Assembly: GCA_905331475.1 (NCBI GenBank) | Contig: CAJNYU010001722.1 | Span: 1 to 64,000, forward strand | Length of the DNA: 64,000 bases | Direction of reading: 5' to 3' | Source: Rotaria socialis | Lineage: Eukaryota > Rotifera > Eurotatoria > Philodinida > Philodinidae | Shown: positions 1-12,198 of the stretch, in pieces | How the letters are laid out: every line of letters begins with the position of its first letter | Position numbering within the stretch: the stretch's first letter is position 1 | Translations under genes and position numbers: made by a program | Notes under the pieces: model-generated | The model's input: the letters and a program-made list of their open reading frames with translations, nothing else | Database searches by the model: none | Told to the model about the DNA's origin: nothing

Positions 1-316
1 GTACATAATTACCAACATAAATTGGACATGTATCAAGTGCAATTAAATTAAAATTAGCAAATGAGTTTTCACCCCAATATATATTATAACCATAATCACA
101 TTTGAACGGTGTTTCAATAACGGAATTAGATCCGAATTGACCAAATAGTTTTCGAATAATTTCGTCGCGTTTTTCTGCTTCAGTTGGTCGCGTTGAGTTA
201 AAATCATAAATAAGCTCTCGACATACTGCTCGGTCATTTAATAATTGTGGCGTAAATGCATTATGCAGTTCGCCAGCAAGCATTTTCTCTTTTTCAGTTC
301 TTGTATCTGTCGCCAT
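1..316 (-). CDS. Maltose/galactoside O-acetyltransferase-like protein (5' part, runs off the left edge)
   Basis: The reverse strand reads 105 codons without interruption from an ATG at 316 to the window edge, with no intron. The protein starts MATDTRTEKEKMLAGELHNA and continues through an N-terminal maltose-acetyltransferase (Mac) segment with LLNDRAVCRELIYDFN and TRPTEAEKRDEIIRKLFG. It then enters the hexapeptide left-handed beta helix with PFKCDYGYNIYWGENSFANF and LDTCPIYVGNYV. This matches the maa/nodL/lacA family, cytosolic enzymes that transfer acetyl from acetyl-CoA to sugars. The catalytic histidine would lie beyond the edge. The family is mainly bacterial and fungal, so in this animal context it suggests horizontal transfer (inference). 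A foreign contaminant contig is unlikely because the same sequence continues into intron-bearing animal genes. Confidence 0.88.
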   Translation of the reverse strand, partial: MATDTRTEKEKMLAGELHNAFTPQLLNDRAVCRELIYDFNSTRPTEAEKRDEIIRKLFGQFGSNSVIETPFKCDYGYNIYWGENSFANFNLIALDTCPIYVGNYV

Positions 317-1937
317 CTGAAAAACAAAAACATGATCAATTAACTTTTACTTGTTCAGATGAAAAGTCACTGTCTTCTTTTTACTATTTCTCAAGTTTCG
401 AATAAAAATAACGAAGGCTTTCTGTCATAAAACATAGCAATTTTAAATGGATTATTTACTATTGCAGAAAGAAAGAAAGTAACTATATATCAATATGTCA
501 AACGTAGATAATTATAAATATTTGTAAACCTTTGTAAATCTGTGTTGGAAAAGGTTTTAAAAATGGTCATTGATGTACACTGAAGAGCACTAAGCATCGA
601 CGCTAAATATTTTACTAAAAAAAAAAGGATTGAAATATTAGATATTTTCATTTTCTGAATTTTTACTTTCGATATCTAGCTACCGAACATTAAGCGCAGT
701 GTTTCTAACAGCAAGTGTACACACCAAGAGAAAAATGTAGGGCTTACACTTTGAAAAAGAAAATAACACTTTGATTTTAGACCACGAAAACGCATTTCGC
801 CAAATCTTTGTTTGCTTGGACGGAATTCAATTACTGCCATCGTCGTCATCACTTGCTGTATCAACAGATTCACATCATGAGGTCGAAATTCTACCTAAAA
901 ATGAATTTATTAATTCATCAAAAACCGTACATGCTATGAATGAAAAGTATTCAACTAAATGTGATAATATTGGATAAAAAACAGCAACGCCTAGTAATGC
1001 TCTTGTTTGGTTGTTTATAATCTATGTGACTTTCTTTCTCTATGAAACAGATAAAAAAGAATTTTTCTTATTATCTTTCTAGATTATCTGAACTCTTTTC
1101 GTTGATTTACACTTTGATACACTTTGTTTATAAAATCAAAGGGTGAAGATACACGTTTTTTACATAAACAAAATGTAGAAAAACATTTTATTTCAGATTT
1201 CTATTAGAAACACTGATTAGGCGATGCATGGTATCGTTTAATAGTCTATTCTAATAACAACAAATTTAAGTAGATCGTGTTTAGGTTGATTAACTAAAGC
1301 GTAGTCGTGAGTTTTATCAACTCAGTAAATAGTCAACTTTTCCATCTTACTGGTTGATTTCTATGGTGCTTACAGTAAAAATTACAATCTGAAGAAAACA
1401 ACAAAACATAGTGATTCAGATATTTTAAATTCATCTTCACAAATGTTATCCTTCTTGAAAACACTTTGCGAGTGGCGTAACTTCTCAGCCATGATGAGTC
1501 TTTTATACAAAAACAGATTCACCCAATATATGTATTTTTTTCTCATCATAAAATTGAAAATGCATTATATATATATATTAGATTTAATATGCAGAAAGCG
1601 TGTGTACTACACAATGCATAAGTGTGTTGAATTATCCAAGCTTTAGAAACAAGTGCTTAGTCATTATTCACCAGTCTAGTGATCATTCTATAATATTGTA
1701 AAAAACTTGATTTTTATAAATTTTGTTGACCAAAGCAAATTGCAGAGATACGTCTTGTTCCTAAAATCTATACTCCATGATAAAATAGTAGGATCAACTA
1801 TACTATGCTCTTTGGTTTTTTTATTATTATAGATGTTTACCGAATTGTGAATTTTTATTCTTTAGCTCAAATATAATCTATTTTAAACTTCTCTTTATTT
1901 TATTTGAAACGAAGTGTAAACGTATCATTTTAATATC
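317..1937. other. Intergenic, AT-rich; no gene recognised
   Basis: This separates the acetyltransferase 5' end from SMIM15 and should hold both promoters, which diverge. Short open frames near 676-977 on both strands overlap each other and match no family I recognise. No RNA gene, repeat array or long inverted repeat was seen. Confidence 0.5.
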
Positions 1938-2231
1938 ATGTTTTCAATTGATTGGCATCAAAAGTTTATGGATGTCGTTATTTATGCAGGTAGAAAGATT
2001 TTCATTTTATTTATGTCAAAAAAACATAATTATCTTTCATTTTTATTAGCAACGAACCCGTGGCAATTTCTCTATTATATTTTTCTATGTTTAACACCTA
2101 TGTTTATCGTATCTGGTTATTTAGCATTTCGTTTAGCTAAAGATATTGAACGTAGTGACAAAACTAAACGTGCTAAAATACAACAAAAAATAAACATAGC
2201 CAAAGTTCGTAAACATGGCAAACACGAATGA
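1938..2231 (+). CDS. SMIM15: Small integral membrane protein 15 (SMIM15)
   Basis: Two exons, 1938-1989 and 2050-2231, encode 77 residues. Removing the 60-nt GTAGAAAG...TTATTAG intron (phase 1) joins VVIYA to ATNPWQFLYYIF, which lines up with the conserved WAAKDPYGF-type region of animal SMIM15. A single membrane segment (about FLYYIFLCLTPMFIVSGYLAF) is followed by LAKDIERSDKTKRAKIQQKINIAK, the typical charged helical tail. The length fits the family (74 residues in mammals, from memory). The intron also reads open, so an unspliced 97-residue product is possible on paper, but it would break the conserved join. The function of SMIM15 is not established. A poly(A) signal AATAAA lies at 2317. Confidence 0.88.
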   Translation: MFSIDWHQKFMDVVIYAGRKIFILFMSKKHNYLSFLLATNPWQFLYYIFLCLTPMFIVSGYLAFRLAKDIERSDKTKRAKIQQKINIAKVRKHGKHE

Positions 2232-2316
2232 TCAATATGGTGCTGCAATATTTCCTGTTGGTGTTGGTTCCTCTGTTGTGCAATGATCGAAAAAAAAGAA
2301 ATGATTTTTTATGATA

Positions 2317-2322
2317 AATAAA
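2317..2322 (+). terminator. Poly(A) signal of SMIM15
   Basis: AATAAA 86 nt after the SMIM15 stop and just before an AT microsatellite. The opposite strand carries its own AATAAA (2364-2369) for the convergent neuropeptide gene, so the two 3' ends meet within about 215 bp. Confidence 0.6.
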
Positions 2323-2332
2323 ACAAATTTCC

Positions 2333-2354
2333 ATATATATATATATATATATAT
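2333..2354. repeat. (AT)n microsatellite
   Basis: Eleven AT units between the two convergent 3' ends. Confidence 0.9.
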
Positions 2355-2363
2355 TCAAATAAA

Positions 2364-2369
2364 TTTATT
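2364..2369 (-). terminator. Poly(A) signal of the neuropeptide precursor gene
   Basis: The reverse strand reads AATAAA, 78 nt downstream of the stop codon at 2447. Confidence 0.55.
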
Positions 2370-2446
2370 GAATTTCCTTTTATTTCTTTGATGCTGTTAA
2401 TACAAGAGAAACAAATCAATACATCAAAACCATACTTGTTTGAAAT

Positions 2447-2868
2447 TTATTCATCATCATAGATGATGCTTCGCTGTTTCCGTTTACCCACGTAGCTTTG
2501 AGGACGTAGCGACGCACGCTTACCAAATGGACGTAACGATGCACGTTTTCCGAACGGACGTAATGATGCCCGTCTACCGAAGGGGCGTAGTGATGCACGT
2601 TTGCCGGCAAACGGTCGAAGTGATGCTCGTTGATTGATAAGGAAAGGATGAATTGACGCACCATGGTAAAGATCCACTAAGTCATCATATTCTTCATCAC
2701 TACTATCAATTAAATGATCCTGTTGTTCACTTGAATCGGCATTTGTATAGCAAAATAGAACTAAAAAGGATTGAACATAAATCGTATCTAGGAGAAAGAA
2801 TGAATTTAGAATTTACCAAGCGAAAAAATGACGAGGATGAGTAGAATCGAATATTTATTAACATACAT
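2447..2868 (-). CDS. Neuropeptide precursor with repeated ASLRPF-amide units
   Basis: Two exons (2868-2817 and 2760-2447; 56-nt GTAAAT...TTTTTAG intron) encode 121 residues. The start MYVNKYSILLILVIFSLVLF and the following CYTNA form a clear signal peptide that is completed only after splicing. An acidic spacer (EQQDHLIDSSDEEYDDLVDL) follows, then a tandem peptide array from about residue 63 to 111. The units are ASLRPFA-GKR, ASLRPF-GRR, ASLRPF-GKR, ASLRPF-GKR and ASLRPQSYV-GKR. Each ends in Gly plus a dibasic site, the signature of prohormone-convertase cleavage and C-terminal amidation. Predicted products are three ASLRPF-amides plus ASLRPFA-amide and ASLRPQSYV-amide; INQR before the first unit looks like a single-base cleavage site. 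The peptide resembles RF/RPF-amides but I do not recognise a named family. It is unlike a random repeat because the units differ at synonymous sites while the peptide is kept. Confidence 0.88.
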
Positions 2869-5489
2869 TGTTTTCTTGTAACACTTTGAACTAGATCTGT
2901 AAAGGTATTCAGTTTCAGCAGATAAGAGTTCTTTTTAATTGAATATATAAATGCGTGTGAGAAACTTTATACTGTATTTAGATTTATAGAAACAAATATG
3001 TCACTGAGAACAAATCAAACAAACGCCCCTGGGTATTTCCAGTTTATAATTCTCTTCTCTTCCTTCGCATTTATTGCAAGAGATAAAAATATATTTAGGA
3101 GAAAAATGAGATGACTTCTTTTTTCTTCTTCATTCTAAAACATCCTGTACTAGGCTATTTTTCAAAGTACAGCAACAATAATTTGATGAAACTCATGCGC
3201 CAGAAAATGTTTTTTTTTTTCTATCTACTAGATGTCTATGATTATGTGTACTGTTTATGATTGAATGCTTCCTGTCGTATTCGTGACTCTATTATGAGTT
3301 TTTAACCGATTGGTTTGTGTTCAAATTCTGACTAATTTTCTCATGAAGACAAATTGCATACAGAAGAAGAAGAAAAACGGCTACACTCATAATGCATATT
3401 GTATATAGAATCAATCATAAAAAGAAATCGAGAGATGAACAATCAATAAAAAACATTTGCTACTGTTTTTTTCTTACTACTTGAGAACAGATTTAATAAA
3501 TCTTGATTAGAATTAATAATGTTTTATAGCTCGATCATTGCGCCAATGCATATTGTTTCCAGTAATATTATTATATTTATTGAGTTTTCTAATTCGGAAA
3601 TTGAGTAGCGATCAATAGACATAGTTTATTTAATCAAAGAAAATGCTCCGAATCGATGTATCAAAAAGATATCAACTCTATTTTGTGCCACGACTAATAA
3701 AGATGAGTATCTGTGCACAAATTTCTTTACCTTTAACTATCACAATGATACGGCATAGTCGAATTCGGATTACAGGGGTGGATTATTATAGGTTTTCTCT
3801 CAAAATCAGTTTAATCCAAGCGCGACGCCTTGCAATTATGTCATAATTTTACTGTCGAGTGTATTGGTGATAATGATCACAATAGAAGTGTTATAAAAAT
3901 ATTATGACAAATATAAAATATAAACAAAAGAAAAATAATACGTGCCGTACATCTTGATCTTGTTTGTTGTTAGTTCTACATGAAGAAACGGTTAAATGAA
4001 GAGTGTCTCTAGCACATGAATTCATTTGATAAGTAATTTTGGTTAGAGTGAAGGTGTAAATCATAATAAATCAATAGGATTGAATTTCCTATCAATAGTT
4101 AGTTGACTTACTTAAATTGCAAATGTTTTGTTGATGTTCTTGAAAAATTTTATGAGTCGATTTCCTATGAGATTTATGAAAAAATACAGATGATAGTAAA
4201 TAATTAAATTGTGAGATGCCAAGGAGTCGAGGTATTTCAAAACATAAATACATTTGCCTCTAGGGTTATAGAGCAATATGTGCCCACGTTTTTTTCGTAA
4301 CGCTAATAACTTAGCAGAACAAAATTGAAAGAGAATAGTTCTTAATTACGGTGATATTTCTGGTTAATAATTTTCTATTTTTTGGATAGTATTTTTGATG
4401 ATTGACCTTTGCCTTAGCCGTTGATTATTTCTACGGTATTGTTGTCAGCTATATTCTTATTGATTGTGTAGTTTTGGATCATTGTATCCATATGGAGAAT
4501 ATTTTAGTGTTGTATTGCAATTAGTTCGATTGCGCCGTAAATATCATCTAGCATAGGAAACACAGTTTAATCCATAGATTCGCCACGAAATATTGAAACA
4601 AAAAGAGTTTTATCAAAGGGCTAGTTAATTTTAATGTTTATCAGAATCGAAAAATATTTGCATTCTTTAAACAATCTCCGGTATTAATGTGTAGTTCTTA
4701 GAACTTGATAGCACTGATTTCAATCATTAAAAGTATTATGTTGTGTTTGACAACTGGTCGAATTTCGAGAATATTTGAATCTTTTTTTTCGTATGCATAA
4801 ATATCAAATAAATTTCCGATTGGCTTGTACTGATATAAGAGTTCCTCGCGTGATGTCAGTATGACTCTCGAGTTTTGATCGAAATTCGAGAATTAGTGTT
4901 ACACTGCAACAGAAAACAAAATAACACATTAAAACTTAGTAAATAACAGCCGTCAACTGACATAATCTGCAAGGTTGTGTAAGACAGGGATAAATTGAAG
5001 TAAACGATGCGCATTAGTGTCTATACTATATAGTTATACAATATCGAAATGATAGATTCATAAAATAACTATTTAGAGGGAAGGGTTTCTCTTTCTTTCT
5101 AAGAAGAAATAAAAAATCCTTTAAAAGCAAGATTTATGACGTAGATATAATGTCGCGCATTTTCAATGATTTTAGATAGAGAAAATGTATTGTCAAGTGT
5201 ATGAAGCAAAAGTCCAAATCCAAATGTAGTCTTTTGATAAGACAGCCGACTTTCATTTTTATTATTAGTGTCATGTTGATATCGATCCAGATTTCTTCTT
5301 TAGTAGTAAAATACAAAAGCTTATGTAATACAACTATGTGACGATATCATTAAACTTTTCATTTAGCTATAGGCAAAAATAAACACCGGATGAATCAGCC
5401 TATGTCGTCTATCTTCTATAATCAAGAAGTGTATAATTTATATGTTTAATGTCTATAAATGTAAACCACTCATATATCTTCACTAAATG
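2869..5489. other. Intergenic, AT-rich; no gene recognised
   Basis: Upstream of the neuropeptide gene, so it should contain that promoter. A few short open frames (for example 3643-3846) match nothing known to me and have no splice-supported extensions. No tandem array or tRNA was seen. Confidence 0.5.
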
Positions 5490-5495
5490 TAGGTA

Positions 5496-5888
5496 CCAGA
5501 GCTCCGCGGGGGATGTCCCATGGGACGAACATATTTAAAAAGTTTTAAGCGGACAAGAAAGAATCAAAATCTCTTTCGATATGATTCTATGATATGCATA
5601 CTATCTCTATCCATTAAAATTAAGATCGTTGTCTTAGACGAATTTTAAAAGCTTATATTCGGTTTTTCATAAAAGTAGTTTTGGTAAATTGAACAGCATA
5701 TACCGAAATGTTTTAAAATGTGAGAATAAAATTTGAAAGCGGTCACTTACGCCAATAAATATAATTTTAATGGATAAAGATAGTAAGCATATAATAGAAT
5801 CGCCTCGAAAGAAACTTCGATTCTTTCTTGTCTGCTTAAAATTTTCTAAATATGTTCGTCCCATGGGACGTCCCACGCGGAGCTCTGG
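5496..5888. mobile_element. 393-bp inverted-repeat MITE with 6-bp target duplication
   Basis: Long terminal inverted arms of about 130 bp (5496-5630 and 5760-5888) begin CCAGAGCTCCGCG and end CGCGGAGCTCTGG. They share internal blocks such as TCCCATGGGACGAACATATTTA and the GACAAGAAAGAATC motif with scattered mismatches. The element is flanked on both sides by TAGGTA (5490-5495 and 5889-5894), consistent with a 6-bp target-site duplication. There is no coding capacity. The superfamily is not clear from the termini alone. Confidence 0.85.
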
Positions 5889-5894
5889 TAGGTA

Positions 5895-8062
5895 CAATTT
5901 TCCTAAATCGATCGATTGAAATGGAATCTTCATTTTTTTCACAACGAAATTTTATTTTTCGCTGTATGATGCAGTTACGAGAAATGAGAATTCCAAGATT
6001 GAATCATATACGGCTAGTTGGAAATTTCATTTTGAAACGGAAGTAACCGTCGCTTAAAATAGGTTTTGGTAAAAATGAAAAGTTTGCCTGTGCGAAAGCT
6101 GGTTTTTTTGAAAATTAATCTCATGAAATCTTCTCAATAGTAAAAATTATGTGATATGCAGTTTTTCAGATTCACATGCTTTCAGTAAACCAAATATCTA
6201 CACAATTTATCAAGAATATTTATAGTACATGTTAACCTTAAGTTTTAGAGAGACCCTTTGAAAAGATTTAACAAGCAACTGTCTATTTCTAAACTTATCT
6301 TTCTTTGCTATGAGCTGTCTTTTGTTGTCGAAAAAGATTAACGATTGTTGTTATTGTTGAAATGGTATTGAAAATATCAAAACAGATTTTGATAACGATG
6401 CGCGCCTAATCTATTCCTTTTCGGGGCAACGACAAAAAAAGCGTATATATTTATTACCTGGTTGTGATATAAGGCGTTGCCTTATTTTTCATTCAAGAAT
6501 ACATAACCTGTGTTACTGCACTACTTCATAGTCGAGCAAGTTTGTACGCAATTTTAATTAAAGTTCTTTCCCCTTATTAATCCTAAGCTCAAAAAGTGAA
6601 TGTCTGACCCAACTGTACATCTTAAAAGGTTCATGAATTGTATAGAACCAAGAGAGACGCGAGTAATTTATAACTACTACAAAAATTCATTGATCATTTG
6701 AACGTTCGTGCTTTACATAATCTTAAGTCGAATGTGATTCGCATCAGTTGGATAAGTTGTTTTGTGACTGAACAAACGAGCTATTGTGATTCTAGATGTT
6801 GAAAATTTTAATTCTTGCCTACATCCAATATTAAATTCTTTCAAAGTTACGTGTTTATAACAGGTGACCCAATGAGAGGGCGTGTTCTATGTTCAATAGA
6901 GATAAACACACTCGTATATTCAGAAAGAAAATCGTGCTTAGCTTTTAGTTTCAGTGAACTCCATTCTTTTGTAGATTTATTTCTTTTTAATTTTAACGTT
7001 TGACATATTCGATGAATATTCTGCCTTTTCAATCTCGCAAATTTTGTGAGAAATAAACAGAACGTTAAAAACATATTTCTAGTCGAGTATAGCAGTAATC
7101 AAGGGCGTTTCTGTTGCAAAATTGCTCATAAAGCTAAAATCAATATGAGCATTGATTTCTTCGATCGAAGATGAATGAAACTAATATAGACAAATATGAA
7201 GGCTCGGATCTTTATGTAAGTTTTATACGGAAGAGTTTTCGATAGTTGCTGTCTTCTTCGTCGTTTCCATGAAATAGAATTGAGTCTTCCATGGTTAGAA
7301 CCATAGTTAAGTTTCTGTGAGTAGAATCGCAAAAATCAAATGTACATAGAAAGTATTTCTTTTGTTTCAACATCGTTTAATCGATAAAGGCGTCTAGGCG
7401 TATATCTTATTCAACTTTAATCGGAATCCATGTTACATTGGAATAGAAATTGACAATTAGATTAAGTAAGTACTAGTATTAAGCATTGCAGTTAAATCAT
7501 AAGATATTTTCCTGTAAATTGATATCGATATTCTGCTATCAAAAGTAAATCTTCTAATCCAATGAAACGAGAGAATGCATTTAAGCGGCTAAGGATAGGA
7601 CAAGTAAATAGTAATTGATGTGACTCATACTCAGCTTTGAATTTAATATATTGAAAGGGAGATTAAACACATAGATCAAGAGAATATCATTATTACATTT
7701 ATTTTCGTTATCACGAGAGTTTCTCTTATCTAGTTTTTTAGTTGGATTTTTGAGACATGATACACTATGAGTGCTATTTATCTTTTCGATAATATTCATA
7801 TGTATCAAATTTTTATTTCTTTTTTTCTACAAAAATGATCCGCACGTCTTAAATTACTACAGATAAGAATACTAAGGAATAAATATGCAATCATTTGTTT
7901 TCTTTTAACGAAAAGTTACAGATACCTCGAAGTGTGTGCGCGTTAATATGAAAGAGAACAAGGTCTACATACATCCGTAGTCATAATCATTTTCGTACAA
8001 GCCGTAGTTATATTGTATTTTCTTCGAATAATTGCAGAACATTGAATCATCCATTACAAGAA
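5895..8062. other. Intergenic, AT-rich; no gene recognised
   Basis: Low-complexity AT-rich DNA between the MITE and the alpha-glucosidase gene. Open frames here are short and lack family resemblance. The last 100 bases likely hold 5' UTR sequence: ATTGCAG at 8032-8038 could be a splice acceptor of a non-coding first exon. Confidence 0.45.
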
Positions 8063-11000
8063 ATGCGGATTCTTGCCTTAATTGCTGTTCTTGTTGGACT
8101 AGCAATTCAACTCAATGTTGAAGTGGAAGGATTGGTGATAGAAAAAAGTGGAAGGCCTATGAATTCATGGCAAAGTGCATCAATTAGAACTGTCGAACTG
8201 CCTAACTTCATGAAAGTCGATCCTAAATACCGAGTTGATTGCAATCCAGACATTGATGAGTACCGATCTTTCTGTGTTCTTAACCTTTCAACAGATAACA
8301 AACTAACTACATCAAATGAATCATGTACATCTCGTGGATGTACATGGGATACGAATGTTGAGTCGGGCATTCCTACTTGTTATATTCCAACGGAAAAAGG
8401 TGGTTATTCAGTGACAGATGGCCCAACACAACTTTCATCTGCCATGACACAGTATACGTTAACACGCCTTTCAACCAAACCAGCGCATTTTCGCTCGTCG
8501 TTTATTAATCCGAGTCGTGCTGCACGAGCAGCAACTCAATTTTCCATGTTTGGTCACGATATTGAAAATTTAAAGGTTCAAGTTAGTGTGTCCGGTCCTC
8601 AAATGATACGTATGACTATACGTAATGCAGATTCACAACGATACGAAGTTCCTGTTCCGATTCGATGGAATCCATCAGCTCCGACAACAAGTGGTCCAGC
8701 AAAGATCGAATTTGAAATGACCAAAACAACGAATCAACAAGTTGGACTTCGAGTGAAACGTACAAATTCAGGATCGATTCTGTTCGACACAACATTATTT
8801 GCCAATGGTTTCATCTATGATGATCAATTTCTCCAAATAATAACAACAATTCCATCTAGAAATGTCTATGGTAAATAATTATCGAAAACTATTTTCATTC
8901 GAAATATTGTTCTTTGTACATAGGTTTCGGTGAAAATACTCATCCATCTTTTCGTCATGAGCTGAATAAGTCAAATCGATATGGAATTTTTGCTCGAGAT
9001 CAACCACCCTCAGGAGTCAATGAAAATCTGTATGGTACGCATCCATTTTACATGGTTATTGAACCTAATGGAGAAGCTTTTGGTGTATTTATCTTTAATT
9101 CAAATGCACAAGATTATAAATTCGATGAATTCGATGACGAAAAAGCAATGTTTACTTACCGAACCATTGGCGGCATTTTAGATGTGTTCGTTTTCTCAGG
9201 ACCAACACCGGAACTAGTTATTCGACAATACCAAAGTATTATCGGAAATCCATATTTACCTCCGTATTGGGCATTTGGATTTCAACTTTGCCGGTATGGT
9301 TATGACAAACTTGACAATATGAAAGCAGCCATGTTCAGAACGCTCAATGCAAGTATTCCTATTGATGTTCAGTAAGTATGAAATGCTTGATTTTAAGAAC
9401 GAATAGTTTTATTTTGAAATTCATTTCTAGCTATGGTGATATTGATTATTTTCGAAAAAGACTTGATTTCACATGGAATAAAGAAGATTTTAATGGCTTA
9501 CCTGAATACGTCGATTGGTTACATGAAAAAGGAATGAAATTTATTACAATTCTCGATCCGGCTATTGATTCCGAAGAAAAAGATTATTCCGCTTTTGATG
9601 AAGGACAAAAGGCTGATATCTGGATTAAATGGCCTGCCCGTAAAAATGTTCAATTTAATGAAACTGGAAATCGAAACATGCTCGGCTATGTTTGGCCTGA
9701 TGGTTTGCGAATTATTTTGTTTCTGTTTCTGATATATTTAAGTAGTATCACAGTAAACGAATACGAAGTTTTCCATATATCGAAACAGTCATTTAAAATA
9801 GTAATAAAAGAAAAAGGGGAAGCAAAGCTTTTCATTGAGATCGATGATTATTATGTGAGCATCAACGCATCATTCTTCTTTGTTTAATATAATTTAGGAA
9901 AAACTGTGTTTCCTGATTTTTTCTATCCGCCCGCTTTCGATTGGTGGAAATCACAAATTGTTGATTATCATAAGCAACTGAAATTTGATGGTATTTGGAT
10001 TGATATGAAGTAAGAGTCGCTTTGATAGTTCATTGTTCGTTTTGCTTTCACTACCATGTCTATCGATGATTGTAGTGAACCAGCTAATTTTGATACAAAC
10101 AAATTACAACCGTGGAATTGGAATACAACGGTGTTCCGGCCCGAATCGTGGAATCTTTTTTGTAACGATAGTGGCGAACATTTAGACAATCCACAATATA
10201 AAACAGCTATTTGTGGTGATTATATATCTGATAAAACTTTATGCATGATTGCTGAACAAACCGATGGCCGAGGCAAAACCTATACACATTATGATGTTCA
10301 CAATCTGTATGGTTGGTCAGAGACTATGGCTACATTGCCAGCTGCACGTAGCATAGAAAATAAACGATCGATTGTGATTAGTCGATCTACATTTCCGACT
10401 TCTGGTAGTTTTACGGGTCATTGGCTGGGAGATAATACAGCCGATTGGCAACATCTTAAATACAACATTATTGGAATGCTAGAATTCAATTTATTCGGTA
10501 TTCCCTATATCGGTGCTGATATTTGTGGCTTCTTTCAAAATACAACAGAGCAAATGTGTCAACGATGGATGCAATTAGGTTTGTATCAGAATTTTGGCTT
10601 TTTTTCAGGCTTTTATTAAAAGACTGTATGGGCGCACGGAAAAAATTGATTCATCTCGTAGTATTTTCAAATAGTAGAATGCTGAAAATTTCGATTTTGA
10701 AGAATTGTTTTTTTTTGTATTTTAAACATTGAGAATATTGAAACTGATTTGGATATGATTAATGGAGGATTTTACCAGCTTCGACAATTCCTCAGCATGT
10801 TCACTATTCGATTCCTATGGAGACCATACTAAATGTGCTCTCAGTTATTTTTGCCCCGCATAAATTGAACTGAAACCGTTTTGTTTTACCATAAAAACGT
10901 TAGAGGGACTAATAATTTGATCAAATTAAATCTCTTAGGTTCTTTCAATCCATTCTTTCGAAATCATAATGGCAACAACCAAGACGGTATCAAGTTTATT

Positions 11001-11786
11001 GAGCAAGATCCTGGAATTTTTTTGCCAGATGTAGTCGCATCGAATCGTCGTGCAGTTGAACAAAGATATACTCTCATACCATATTTGTACTCATTATTTT
11101 TTCGTGCTCATATCTCCGGTGGTACCGTTGTACGCTCAATGGCCCATGTCTTTCCAACCATTCCAGACTGTTGGCCACTTGATGAACAATTCTTATGGGG
11201 TTCATCATTGCTCATTGCTCCTGTAATTAAAGAAAATCACACCACTAAATCTGTCTATTTACCTTGGACGGAACGTTGGTTTAATTATTATACGGGTGAA
11301 GAAATGAAAGCACTGAATCAAACAACTGTTGCAGCACCATATGATTTTATACCATTGTTTTTACGTGGTGGTTCAATAATTCCTCATCAACAGTCGGCTA
11401 TGAATACTGTAGAATCCCGTAAGAAACCACTGTACCTTATTGTGGCACTAGATAAGGATCAACAAGCATCTGGTGAATTGTTTTGGGATGATGGCGAATC
11501 GATTGATACTTACAACCGAGGGATGTACAATCATTTTAATTTTGTTTTTAAATCAAAAGTTTTAACCATTGATCCATGGGCATATAAATATCCAGAAATG
11601 GGTGATACAATTAAATTAGAGGACATCAAAGTATTTGGTATGAATCAAATACCAACGAGAATTTTATGGAACGGGCAAGAATTACAACCAACAGGCCAGT
11701 GGACATTCAACTCCGCAACAAACATCTTGCAAATGACAGGACTCGCGTTAAATGTCGCTAAAATACATAGATTTACTTTTCTCTAA
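8063..11786 (+). CDS. Secreted alpha-glucosidase, GH31 (maltase-glucoamylase / lysosomal alpha-glucosidase type)
   Basis: Six exons (8063-8870, 8924-9371, 9431-9702, 9898-10009, 10076-10578, 10939-11786) encode 996 residues. The first ATG at 8063 begins a signal peptide, MRILALIAVLVGLAIQLNV. A trefoil (P-type) domain with its cysteines spans about residues 60-107, followed by the GH31 N-terminal beta domain, the catalytic barrel and the C-terminal beta domains. The nucleophile lies in WIDMNEPANF (D about 545, split by an intron after ATGAA). The acid/base aspartate lies in HWLGDNTADW (D about 666). DVHYGDIDYF and SFNPFFRNHN are further family landmarks. It hydrolyses terminal alpha-1,4-linked glucose from maltose, starch or glycogen, in the gut lumen or lysosome. 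The length fits single-domain animal acid alpha-glucosidases, not the duplicated intestinal enzymes. Confidence 0.95.
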
Positions 11787-11826
11787 GTATTTATCGTATG
11801 CTTTGTGAATCGTTTTTTCAATATAC

Positions 11827-11832
11827 AATAAA
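11827..11832 (+). terminator. Poly(A) signal of the alpha-glucosidase gene
   Basis: AATAAA 41 nt after the stop codon. Confidence 0.55.
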
Positions 11833-12198
11833 CAAAAAAGGAGAACATCCTACTCAAACTGATGCCAGCATTATTGCTGTATTTTCAGGAAGAACCATAT
11901 TGTTTTCGTCCAATCGTTAGTGTATCCCTATCGATCTTTTCTATCAGCTAAGCATAATCAATATTGAGAAAAAAACTCGATCTGAGTAAATTTCACAATA
12001 CTCGTGTGAAGCGATATGAACTCTATGAAATTGTATAACATGAATAAAATAGCTACTCATTATTCTAAAGTTCAACGAATTTGCAAAACTTTGCCTACAA
12101 ATTTCATGCTGATGTTTAGTCTGTTACTTCAAAGATAAATACATTAGTACAATCTGTATTTGTTGTCAAATATGTTTTGTTTAAATCAATTTTATTGA
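11833..12198. other. Convergent intergenic spacer
   Basis: About 370 bp of 3'-flanking DNA between the convergent alpha-glucosidase and monooxygenase genes. No repeat or gene seen. Confidence 0.5.

Noticed and set aside
676..977. Overlapping open frames on both strands in the first intergenic region
   Set aside because: Short, no family resemblance, no splice-supported extension.
2173..2358. Minus-strand frame over the SMIM15 3' end
   Set aside because: Created by the AT microsatellite and antisense to a well-supported exon.
2416..2664. Second open frame across the neuropeptide repeats (HHYAPSV-type)
   Set aside because: A shadow of the ASLRPF frame: it lacks a signal peptide and dibasic sites.
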